Assembly: GCA_015487255.1 (NCBI GenBank)
Contig: WFQA01000248.1
Location: 1-7,598 of the forward strand
Length of the DNA: 7,598 nucleotides
Direction: 5' to 3'
DNA from: Paracoccaceae bacterium
GTDB lineage: Bacteria; Pseudomonadota; Alphaproteobacteria; Rhodobacterales; Rhodobacteraceae
The notes below the pieces were generated by a model, which ran no database searches, had not been told where the DNA came from, and was given only the letters and a program-made list of their open reading frames with translations. This document shows positions 1 to 5,093 of this stretch, in pieces; the stretch's first letter is position 1, and each line of letters starts with the position of its first letter. The translations under genes and the position numbers were made by a program.

Positions 1-170
1 AAGCGGATGTTACAATATGCTCCCATCAGCTTTAACCGGATGCGGCGGGGAAGGCCACAAGATGAATAAATGTTTTTAAAACAATTCCGGCCAGGGCAGA
101 TTTTAAGCGGCAAGCTTGACAAGGCCGGGCCGCTGTAGTGTGCTTGGCCCAGAGCAAGTCAGAAGGTTCC
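1..170. other. Upstream flank of the nitrile hydratase operon, no gene called
   Basis: This 170-base stretch precedes the first convincing gene. A short reading frame is open from the window's left edge to a TAA at 67-69, but its 22 residues (rich in Arg) match nothing I recognise, so the tail of an upstream gene can be neither claimed nor excluded. The middle part (about 60-105) is AT-richer than the surrounding DNA, as expected for a promoter region. A perfect TTGACA lies at 116-121 and a ribosome-binding site at 161-166. Confidence 0.5.
116..144 (+). promoter_or_regulatory. Candidate sigma-70-type promoter for the nth operon
   Basis: TTGACA at 116-121 is a perfect -35 consensus. With a 17-base spacer the -10 position is TGTGCT (139-144), which matches only 3 of 6 consensus bases; TAGTGT at 136-141 is an alternative but gives a 14-base spacer. 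A start near 150 would leave a short leader holding the AGAAGG ribosome-binding site. The -35 box and its position support the call; the weak -10 keeps it tentative. No operator-like repeat is obvious beside it. Confidence 0.35.
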
Positions 171-782
171 ATGCCCCACGATCACTCCCAGCCCCATTCG
201 CTCTTACCCTCCGACCCGGAGCTGCGCGCCCGTGCGCTGGAGACGATTTTGGTCAAAAAAGGGCTGGTGGACCCCGAGGCGTTGAGCGCGCTGATTGACA
301 TGTATCAAAACCGGATCGGCCCGCAAAACGGGGCGCAGGTGGTGGCACGGGCATGGGTGGAGCCGGCCTACAAGGCCCGCCTGCTGCAAGATGCCACCGG
401 TGCGATTGGCGAGCTTGGCTATACGGGGCGGCAGGGCGAGCACATGGTGGCGGTGGAAAACACACCCGAGCGGCATAACCTGGTGGTCTGCACCCTGTGC
501 TCCTGCTACCCGTGGCCGGTGCTTGGCATTCCGCCCGCATGGTATAAATCGGATGCTTACCGCAGCCGTGCCGTGCGCGAGCCGCGTGCGGTGCTAAAGG
601 AGTTTGGCGTTAAATTGCTGGAGGGGCAAGCGGTGCGGGTGTGGGATTCGACCGCGGAGGTGCGTTATCTTGTGCTGCCCATGCGCCCGGCGGGCACCGG
701 GGGCTGGGATGAGACCGCACTGGCAGCGTTGGTTTCGCGCAATGCCATGATCGGCACAGCACTTTGCGAGGCCCCGGCATGA
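171..782 (+). CDS. nthA: Nitrile hydratase alpha subunit, cobalt type
   Basis: This is the catalytic metal-binding subunit of nitrile hydratase, which adds water to a nitrile to give the amide, in the cytoplasm as an alpha/beta heterodimer or heterotetramer. The 203-residue length is normal for the family. The metal claw is C107-T-L-C110-S111-C112 inside VVCTLCSCYPWPVLGIPP. In this family Thr after the first Cys marks non-corrin cobalt enzymes, while iron enzymes have Ser (CSLCSC). The second and third cysteines are normally oxidised to sulfinic and sulfenic acids; that cannot be seen here. The N-terminus is His-rich (H3, H5, H9), as is common in the family. I chose the ATG at 171 because AGAAGG (161-166) precedes it; an upstream in-frame GTG at 138 lacks a ribosome-binding site. 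The stop overlaps the nthB start as ATGA, so the two genes are probably translationally coupled. Confidence 0.97.
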   Translation: MPHDHSQPHSLLPSDPELRARALETILVKKGLVDPEALSALIDMYQNRIGPQNGAQVVARAWVEPAYKARLLQDATGAIGELGYTGRQGEHMVAVENTPERHNLVVCTLCSCYPWPVLGIPPAWYKSDAYRSRAVREPRAVLKEFGVKLLEGQAVRVWDSTAEVRYLVLPMRPAGTGGWDETALAALVSRNAMIGTALCEAPA

Positions 783-1447
783 GCCGGGTGCATGATATGG
801 GCGGTCGCTTTGGTGACGGGGATATCCCCGACAAGGATGACGATATGGTTTTCCACGCGCCGTGGCATGCCAGGGCCATGGCCTGCACCCTTGCCGCCGG
901 CGCACTTGGAGCGTGGAACATCGACAGCTCGCGCCACGCCCGCGAGCGGCTCACCCCGCAAGATTACAACCGGTTTTCCTATTACGAGAAATGGATGGCA
1001 GCACTGGCCAATCTGTTGGTCGAGCGCGGGATGATTGGCCCTGAAGATTTGGTGGGCAATGGCGTACCGGCTCCACTGTCAGACAAAGCCCTGCGCGCCA
1101 AGGATGTGAAGGCGGCCGTGGGGATGGTTGCCCCCTATACCCGTGCCAACGGCCCGGATGCCCTGTTCAAACCCGGTGACAGGGTGCGCACCGCCAGCTA
1201 CCGCCCCAACCCGGTGAAGGGCGGGCATTCAAGGCTGCCAGCCTATGCGATGGGCCGGGTTGGCACGGTTATACTGGCGCATGGCAACCATGTGCTTCCC
1301 GACAGCAACGCGCATTTCCGCGGCGAATCCCCCGAGCCGCTCTATACGGTTGAATTCACCGCCGCAGCGCTCTGGCGGCAAGATGCCGAAGACAGGGGCG
1401 ACAGCATGACCCTTGATCTGTGGCAATCCTATCTGGAGCCGGCATGA
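779..1447 (+). CDS. nthB: Nitrile hydratase beta subunit
   Basis: This structural partner of the alpha subunit closes the active site and supplies two arginines that hydrogen-bond the oxidised alpha cysteines. The 222 residues include the family signatures: VHDMGG at the N-terminus, the SYYEKW helix (about 67-72), the GDRVRT barrel strand (133-138), GHSRLPAYAMGRVGTV (149-164), HGNHVLPDSNAH, EPLYTVEF, and the closing LDLWQSYLEPA. R52 (in SSRHARE) and R152 (in GHSR) align with the two conserved active-site arginines. One oddity is that the usual Arg in the PxYxRG motif is Met here (PAYAMG). The ATG at 779 overlaps the nthA stop; GAGG lies a few bases upstream. Starts upstream of it lie inside nthA and would put residues before the conserved MSRVHDMGG beginning. 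Its own stop overlaps the next gene's start. Confidence 0.96.
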   Translation: MSRVHDMGGRFGDGDIPDKDDDMVFHAPWHARAMACTLAAGALGAWNIDSSRHARERLTPQDYNRFSYYEKWMAALANLLVERGMIGPEDLVGNGVPAPLSDKALRAKDVKAAVGMVAPYTRANGPDALFKPGDRVRTASYRPNPVKGGHSRLPAYAMGRVGTVILAHGNHVLPDSNAHFRGESPEPLYTVEFTAAALWRQDAEDRGDSMTLDLWQSYLEPA

Positions 1448-1773
1448 AGCAAACACCCCCCGCCCCGTTTGACGCCCCCTGGCACGGCCAGGCCTTCGCC
1501 CTTGCGGTGGCGCTGAATGAGGCTGGGTATTTTAGCTGGGCCGACTGGACCACGCTTTTTGGGGCCAGGCTTGAACAGGCCCGCAGCAATGGCCCGCTTG
1601 ATGGCAGCGATGATTATTATACCGCCTGGATCGAGGCGCTGGAGTGCATGCTGGAGCAAAAAGGCATTGCGGATGAATCCTTGCTTACCGCTATGAAATC
1701 CAACTGGGTTGACGCGTTTTTGCAAACGCCCTACGGGCAGCCTGTCCACCCGGTGCTGCCAGCAGATTTATAG
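1444..1773 (+). CDS. Nitrile hydratase accessory/activator protein
   Basis: This 109-residue protein resembles the N-terminal helical region of nitrile hydratase beta subunits: FDAPWHGQAFALAVALNEAGYFSWADW (about 9-35) mirrors FHAPWHARAMACTLAAGALGAW of the neighbouring beta, and YYTAWIEALECMLEQKGI (about 58-75) mirrors SYYEKWMAALANLLVERGMI. Small proteins of this type (NhlE/P14K class in cobalt enzymes) bind the alpha subunit, help load cobalt and promote cysteine oxidation, then are swapped for the beta subunit. It carries no metallochaperone GTPase motif of the kind that serves iron-type enzymes, which fits the cobalt claw in the alpha subunit. The ATG at 1444 overlaps the nthB stop (ATGA), with GGAG a few bases upstream. 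It is the last gene of the operon. Its function is inferred from family and context. Confidence 0.92.
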   Translation: MKQTPPAPFDAPWHGQAFALAVALNEAGYFSWADWTTLFGARLEQARSNGPLDGSDDYYTAWIEALECMLEQKGIADESLLTAMKSNWVDAFLQTPYGQPVHPVLPADL

Positions 1774-1794
1774 CAGAACCCTATCAAACAGACC

Positions 1795-1838
1795 GCCGAG
1801 CGAAGCGAGGCCACGGCCGTCGGCAAACACATTTTTTA
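1795..1838 (+). terminator. Possible terminator of the nth operon
   Basis: Shortly after the accessory gene's stop, GCCGA (1795-1799) pairs with TCGGC (1820-1824), and the enclosed segment contains the tight repeat GGCCACGGCC. Seven bases later there is a run of six T (1832-1837). The order hairpin-then-T-run is right for a rho-independent terminator on the + strand, but the stem is short, its loop is long, and the T-run is not immediately adjacent, so the call is weak. Confidence 0.3.
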
Positions 1839-1854
1839 AGCTTGCTTGAAAAAT
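1831..1854. repeat. AT-rich inverted repeat in the convergent gap
   Basis: The arms ATTTTTTAAGC (1831-1841) and GCTTGAAAAAT (1844-1854) are complementary except for one T:G position. In RNA this would be a roughly 10-pair stem with a four-base loop. The T-run is on the 5' side of the GC core on either strand, so it is not a textbook intrinsic terminator, although it lies where transcripts of the convergent nth operon and PLP-enzyme gene would meet. Confidence 0.45.
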
Positions 1855-1930
1855 GCCACCGGTGCCGCTTGGTGATGCTTCAGGATTATTTTACTGCAGC
1901 GCCGCCGCTTGCACCTCGTTCGGGGACATA

Positions 1931-1948
1931 ATCGAGCTGACGCTCGAT
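1931..1948 (-). terminator. Hairpin downstream of the PLP-enzyme gene
   Basis: ATCGAGC (1931-1937) and GCTCGAT (1942-1948) form a perfect 7-bp stem with a TGAC loop, 33 bases beyond the stop of the minus-strand PLP-enzyme gene. No T-tract follows on either strand. It could stabilise a 3' end or help a factor-dependent stop; a plain intrinsic terminator is unlikely. Confidence 0.3.
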
Positions 1949-1981
1949 CAGCCCCCTCTCTCGGCGCATTTCGGCTTCGCC

Positions 1982-3352
1982 TCAAGCCGCTTTCTGGCCA
2001 TAGCTTTGCACCAGCTCGCGCAGGCTTTTGATGATATAACGTGCCGTCTCATCGCTCATCAAATAGCTGAAGTTCAACCGCACCCAGCCCGGTTTCAGTT
2101 CGTCATGCCCGGCCAGAATCTGGCAACGCAGATCGGCCGAGTTTTCCTTATCCACACCGAGCAACCTATGCCCATATGGCCCGGCACACGCGCAGCCGCC
2201 ACGGGCCTGAATACCATAAAGCGCGCTCAAATCGCGGGTGATCTGCTCGCTATTGGCGATATTACCCGCCCCGTCGCGCACCAGCATCGAAAATATCGGC
2301 AGGCGCCGGGGGTGGTCAATCCCGAGCAGGGTCAGGTTCTCCAGCCCGCTCAGCCCGGCCCTGGCCATGATATTCAACTCCCGTTCGCGGGCGTCAATCG
2401 CGGCCTGCCCGATCACGTCTTTCACAATAAAGGCCAGAGCAGCGCGAATATCCCCCACGAGGTTTGGTGTGCCCGCCTCCTCTCTGGCCACCACATCATC
2501 AAGGTAGTCATGCCCCCAAGGCGAGACAAATCGCACCGTGCCGCCCCCCGGCTGGGTCGGGGTTGTGCGCCTGACCACCGATTGCCGGAGGATCATCACC
2601 CCCGAGCCACCCGGCCCGCCGGGGAACTTGTGCGTCGAGGCTACAACCACATCTTTTTGGGCATCGCTGCCCGTGGCCATGTCAATCGAGAGGTAAGGCG
2701 CACCGCCAGCGTAATCCCAAACAGAGACGCCACCATGTTGTTTTACCAGACGGCTCACGGCATCGGTATCAGTCAATATACCGGTCACATTCGAGGCGGC
2801 AGAAAAACTGCCGATCAGCAGGTCTGCGCCCGCGTGGGCTTTCAGGGTTGCCTCCAGAACCGCCAGATCCGGCCCGCCGGCCTCACCTTCGGGAATTTCG
2901 ATCACCCTTGCCTTGCTTTCACGCCATGGCAACAGATTGGAGTGATGCTCATAGGGGCCAAGCAATACCACCGGGTTTTGCGCCTCCTCCACCCCGAGCA
3001 ACCCGACAAGCCGGTTCAGCCCCGCCGTGGCTCCGGCTCCGGTGAAAATCACCGCGCATTCCTTAGCCCTGGTCAGGCGGGCGATCTCGGCCCGGGCCTC
3101 CTCGCGCAGCTGGTTGACATAGGCACCGCAGTAAGAGGCCTCGGTATGCGGGTTGGCATAATAGGGCAACACCCGCTCCAGCATGAAATCCTCAACCTGC
3201 CTGAGCGCGCGGCCAGAGGCGACATAATCAGCGTAAACCAGCGGCACCTTGCCGTGGCGACCGGGAAATTGCAGCCCTTCTCCGATTAGCCCGTCACGAA
3301 TGGTTTTGATTTGGTCATTGCCGGCAAGCTGAGCGCGGAATTCTTTTAGCAT
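1982..3352 (-). CDS. PLP-dependent enzyme, class-V aminotransferase / cysteine-desulfurase-like fold
   Basis: This is a 456-residue fold-type I PLP enzyme of the class-V family (cysteine desulfurase, selenocysteine lyase, kynureninase relatives). Visible landmarks are GAGATAGLNRL (105-115, cofactor phosphate region), EHHSN (135-139, ring-stacking His), SAASNVTG (184-191), the PLP-nitrogen Asp D213 in WDYAGGAP, the Schiff-base lysine K242 in STHKFPGGPGGSG, and the late loop RGGCACAGPYG (384-394), where desulfurases carry their active cysteine (C387 or C389 here). Unlike SufS/CsdA, the position after the Asp lacks the usual DxxQ Gln, so substrate and reaction are open. I chose the ATG at 3352 because AAGGAG (complement of 3359-3364) precedes it by six bases; the in-frame extension to 3457 would run into the divergent regulator. 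The adjacent Lrp/AsnC gene suggests amino-acid-responsive control. The family is certain; the specific activity is not. Confidence 0.9.
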   Translation of the reverse strand: MLKEFRAQLAGNDQIKTIRDGLIGEGLQFPGRHGKVPLVYADYVASGRALRQVEDFMLERVLPYYANPHTEASYCGAYVNQLREEARAEIARLTRAKECAVIFTGAGATAGLNRLVGLLGVEEAQNPVVLLGPYEHHSNLLPWRESKARVIEIPEGEAGGPDLAVLEATLKAHAGADLLIGSFSAASNVTGILTDTDAVSRLVKQHGGVSVWDYAGGAPYLSIDMATGSDAQKDVVVASTHKFPGGPGGSGVMILRQSVVRRTTPTQPGGGTVRFVSPWGHDYLDDVVAREEAGTPNLVGDIRAALAFIVKDVIGQAAIDARERELNIMARAGLSGLENLTLLGIDHPRRLPIFSMLVRDGAGNIANSEQITRDLSALYGIQARGGCACAGPYGHRLLGVDKENSADLRCQILAGHDELKPGWVRLNFSYLMSDETARYIIKSLRELVQSYGQKAA

Positions 3353-3358
3353 CAAATT

Positions 3359-3364
3359 CTCCTT
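3359..3364 (-). promoter_or_regulatory. Ribosome-binding site deciding the PLP-enzyme start
   Basis: On the minus strand this reads AAGGAG, six bases before the ATG at 3352. It is the strongest Shine-Dalgarno match in the left half of the window and rejects the 35-residue upstream in-frame extension. Confidence 0.85.
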
Positions 3365-3389
3365 TTGACGATTTATGACCCACATTACT

Positions 3390-3443
3390 TGCGATAACTT
3401 ACTCAGAATCATTGCCAATAGCCTTTTCTTTGTGTCATATGAC
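3390..3443. promoter_or_regulatory. Divergent promoter/operator region between the PLP enzyme and Lrp regulator
   Basis: The short symmetric element ATTGCCAAT (3411-3419) carries a 5/6-match -35 box on each strand: TTGCCA on + (3412-3417) and TTGGCA on - (complement of 3413-3418). On +, 17 bases on, is TCATAT (3435-3440); on -, 16 bases on, is TATCGC (complement of 3391-3396); both are weak -10 candidates. The perfect 10-bp palindrome GTCATATGAC (3434-3443) covers the + strand -10 position and ends three bases before the regulator's ATG. This architecture fits an autoregulating Lrp-type protein controlling its divergent neighbour; binding is inferred. Confidence 0.45.
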
Positions 3444-3446
3444 CAA

Positions 3447-3911
3447 ATGAATCTCAAACTGACCGATCATATTGACCACCTGATTCTGATGGCGCTGCAA
3501 TCTGATGCCTCGCTTTCGCAACGTGACCTTGCCGAGCGGGTCGGCTTATCCCAAAACGCCTGCTGGCGGCGGCTGAAGGCGCTGCGAATGGCAGGCATCA
3601 TCAAAGGCTCCACCGCCCGGCTTGACCGGGAAAAGCTCGGGCTGGGGCTGGTGGTGTTTGTGATGATCCGAACCCGCCACCACTCGGCGGCATGGCTAAA
3701 GACCTTCCGCCACCATGTTTCAAATCTGCCCGAGGTGGTCGATTTCTTCCGTATTGGCGGCGATTATGACTATATGCTCAAGGTCGTCACCCAGGATATG
3801 GCCAGCTATGACCAGGTGTATCAGCGCCTTATCGAGCGGGTGGAGCTGGATTCGGTGACCTCGTATTTCGCCATGGAAGCAATAGAAGAACAACGGCCAA
3901 TTCCACTATAA
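3447..3911 (+). CDS. Lrp/AsnC family transcriptional regulator
   Basis: This is a 154-residue DNA-binding regulator of the feast/famine family. The N-terminal helix-turn-helix spans about residues 5-55 (LTDHIDHLILMALQSDASLSQ, RDLAERVGLSQNACWRRLKAL, then GIIKGSTARLD), with the recognition helix near 35-47. The C-terminal RAM ligand-binding/oligomerisation domain spans about 65-145 and includes the typical GGDYDYMLKV (104-113). Such proteins bind DNA as dimers to higher oligomers and often respond to an amino acid. I chose the ATG at 3447 because it gives the standard few residues before the first helix; the frame is open back to 3375 without family-like sequence. No clear ribosome-binding site precedes it. 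It is transcribed away from the PLP-enzyme gene, its most likely target. It ends before a long palindrome (3957-3992). Confidence 0.95.
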   Translation: MNLKLTDHIDHLILMALQSDASLSQRDLAERVGLSQNACWRRLKALRMAGIIKGSTARLDREKLGLGLVVFVMIRTRHHSAAWLKTFRHHVSNLPEVVDFFRIGGDYDYMLKVVTQDMASYDQVYQRLIERVELDSVTSYFAMEAIEEQRPIPL

Positions 3912-3934
3912 ACCCATCTGACGGCAGGCCCTCA

Positions 3935-3946
3935 AAGCCATGGCTT
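3935..3946. repeat. 12-bp perfect palindrome
   Basis: AAGCCATGGCTT is self-complementary without a spacer, 24 bases after the regulator's stop and 10 bases before the longer palindrome. Short palindromes of this size can occur by chance; I record it because of its neighbour. Confidence 0.5.
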
Positions 3947-3956
3947 CAAGCACCGA

Positions 3957-3992
3957 AACTATGACTACTAACCTAGGTTAGTAGTCATGGTT
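3957..3992. repeat. 28-bp perfect palindrome, 36 bp with one mismatch per arm
   Basis: The left arm ATGACTACTAACCT (3961-3974) is followed directly by its exact reverse complement (3975-3988). After one mismatched pair (T3960/G3989) symmetry resumes for three more pairs (3957-3959 with 3990-3992), giving 17 of 18 pairs. The centre is CCTAGG. It lies between the convergent regulator and EamA genes. As RNA it would be a long hairpin with a minimal loop; T3960/G3989 would be a G:U pair in the + transcript. The nearest T-rich run (4008-4017) starts 16 bases beyond the arm, so a standard intrinsic terminator is not obvious. Bidirectional transcription barrier, operator, or small-element remnant are all possible. 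Confidence 0.9.
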
Positions 3993-4062
3993 AATCTTAT
4001 GTATCCATTTGTTTTTATTGAGCTTATAGGGATAATACTGATTTATGGGTGCAAGGTTTTGC

Positions 4063-4929
4063 TCAGCTTCGATGCTCGCGATAAAAGGTAAACACCCCGG
4101 TGCCAGCCACAATGGCTATCCCGATCATGGTCCATAAATCCGGGTAATCCTGAAACACAAACACCCCCAGCAATATCGCCCAGATCAGCACCGTGTAGCG
4201 AAACGGCGAAACAAAGCCGATTTCGCCAAACCGCATGGCACTGACCGAAGCAACATAACCCACCAAAATAAAAATCGCCGCAAAAGCCAGTAAGGCAAAG
4301 CTGCCGGTTGATACCGGCTGCCATGGCTCAAAAGCAGCGCCGACACCCGCCACCAGCGTCACTCCGACCGCCGTGAACAACGCGGCAAATATCGACGGCG
4401 TGGCCGTGCTCAACCTCACCGCCATCAGGTCGCGCAGGGTCACAAACCCCACCGCCGCCAGGCCCCAAAGCGCAAAGCTGTTAAACTCATCACCACCGGG
4501 GCGGATGATGATCAGCACCCCGCCAAAGCCAACCAAAATCGCCAGATAGCGCCGCCAGCCCACCTTTTGCCCCAAAAAGATCGACCCCGCCAGCGTCACC
4601 GCCAATGGCAGGGATTGCAGAATCGCTGTCAGGCTGGCCAGCGGCATGTTGAACAGGGCGGTCAGGTAGCAATAGGTGGCCGCGATTTCGGCAAATGAGC
4701 GCCACAGGATGATCTTCATCTCCGCCCTGTCTGCCCGATAAAAAAGCTGCCCCTTGTAATAGGCAAACCCAGCCAGCAGCACAGAGGCAATCACCCCGCG
4801 CACAAACACCCCCTGTGCCAGCGCAATCTCCGCCGAGACCAGCTTCATCATCGTGTCATTGACCACATACCCCCCCATGGCGAGCATCATGAATATTGCG
4901 CCCTTGAGGTTGTCGCTCATGTTTTTCAT
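4063..4929 (-). CDS. EamA/DMT-superfamily inner-membrane transporter
   Basis: This 288-residue, very hydrophobic protein is of the drug/metabolite transporter superfamily, with two tandem EamA-type halves and about ten membrane helices. Recognisable pieces are the N-terminal GAIFMMLAMGGYVVNDTMMKL helix, ATYCYLTALFNMPLASLTAI (about 84-103), the GWRRYLAILVGFGGVLIIIRPG segment (about 123-144) closing the first half, and YVASVSAMRFGEIGFVSPFRY (about 225-245) with its repeat-end counterpart in the second half. Family members usually export or exchange small metabolites; the substrate cannot be read from sequence. I chose the ATG at 4929 because CAGGAA (complement of 4936-4941) sits seven bases upstream; the ATG three codons later would be too far. 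It is divergent from sodB and convergent with the Lrp gene, so it is probably monocistronic. Confidence 0.9.
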   Translation of the reverse strand: MKNMSDNLKGAIFMMLAMGGYVVNDTMMKLVSAEIALAQGVFVRGVIASVLLAGFAYYKGQLFYRADRAEMKIILWRSFAEIAATYCYLTALFNMPLASLTAILQSLPLAVTLAGSIFLGQKVGWRRYLAILVGFGGVLIIIRPGGDEFNSFALWGLAAVGFVTLRDLMAVRLSTATPSIFAALFTAVGVTLVAGVGAAFEPWQPVSTGSFALLAFAAIFILVGYVASVSAMRFGEIGFVSPFRYTVLIWAILLGVFVFQDYPDLWTMIGIAIVAGTGVFTFYREHRS

Positions 4930-5041
4930 CGGTGATTCCTGAAAGTATCAGCCAAGCGGTAGCAGGGTTTTTCCATCCCGTCACAAAAACTTGTCTTTGT
5001 CGCATTTACCCGAGGGAAAAACTCGTGTATTCGGAGAGCGG

Positions 5042-5059
5042 GCGCGGCAAACCCCGCGC
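5042..5059 (+). other. Small GC hairpin in the sodB leader
   Basis: GCGCGG (5042-5047) and CCGCGC (5054-5059) can form a six-pair stem with a six-base loop, about 35 bases before the sodB start and ahead of the ribosome-binding site. It may be only a local GC repeat; any effect on sodB translation or stability is speculative. Confidence 0.25.
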
Positions 5060-5093
5060 AAAACCCGAAACAACCAATAAAGAGGGGGCCAAA

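Noticed and set aside
1..69. Possible C-terminal tail of an upstream gene in frame 1, ending at 67-69
   Set aside because: Twenty-two residues with no recognisable similarity, and frame 2 is also open for a similar length, so there is no basis for a call.
594..961. Several minus-strand open frames opposite nthA and nthB
   Set aside because: They are Arg/Pro/Cys-rich shadows of high-GC codons, with no motif or ribosome-binding site.
1853..3289. A 478-codon open frame on the + strand opposite the PLP-enzyme gene
   Set aside because: It is the exact antisense of a clear enzyme gene with full family motifs; its translation is low-complexity-like with no recognisable domain, and long antisense frames are expected in high-GC DNA.
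3400..3425. A Fur-box-like stretch upstream of lrp (AGAATCATTGCCAATAG)
   Set aside because: It lacks the repeated GATAAT-type hexamers or a good 19-bp inverted repeat; the symmetry is better explained by ATTGCCAAT alone.
3375..3446. Longer Lrp regulator starting at 3375
   Set aside because: The 24 extra residues resemble no Lrp N-terminus and cover the likely divergent promoter.
3352..3457. Extended N-terminus for the PLP enzyme from 3457
   Set aside because: A strong AAGGAG supports 3352, and the extension overlaps the divergent regulator's start region and is unlike the family.
4008..4036. Promoter-like TTTGTT and GATAAT spaced 17 bases on the + strand
   Set aside because: No gene lies downstream on that strand; it would only give antisense RNA to the EamA gene, and the -35 match is poor.
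4932..5093. N-terminal extension of SodB from 4932
   Set aside because: SodB proteins begin at MAFELP-like sequence; the extension has no ribosome-binding site and no SOD similarity, and it lies in the promoter gap.
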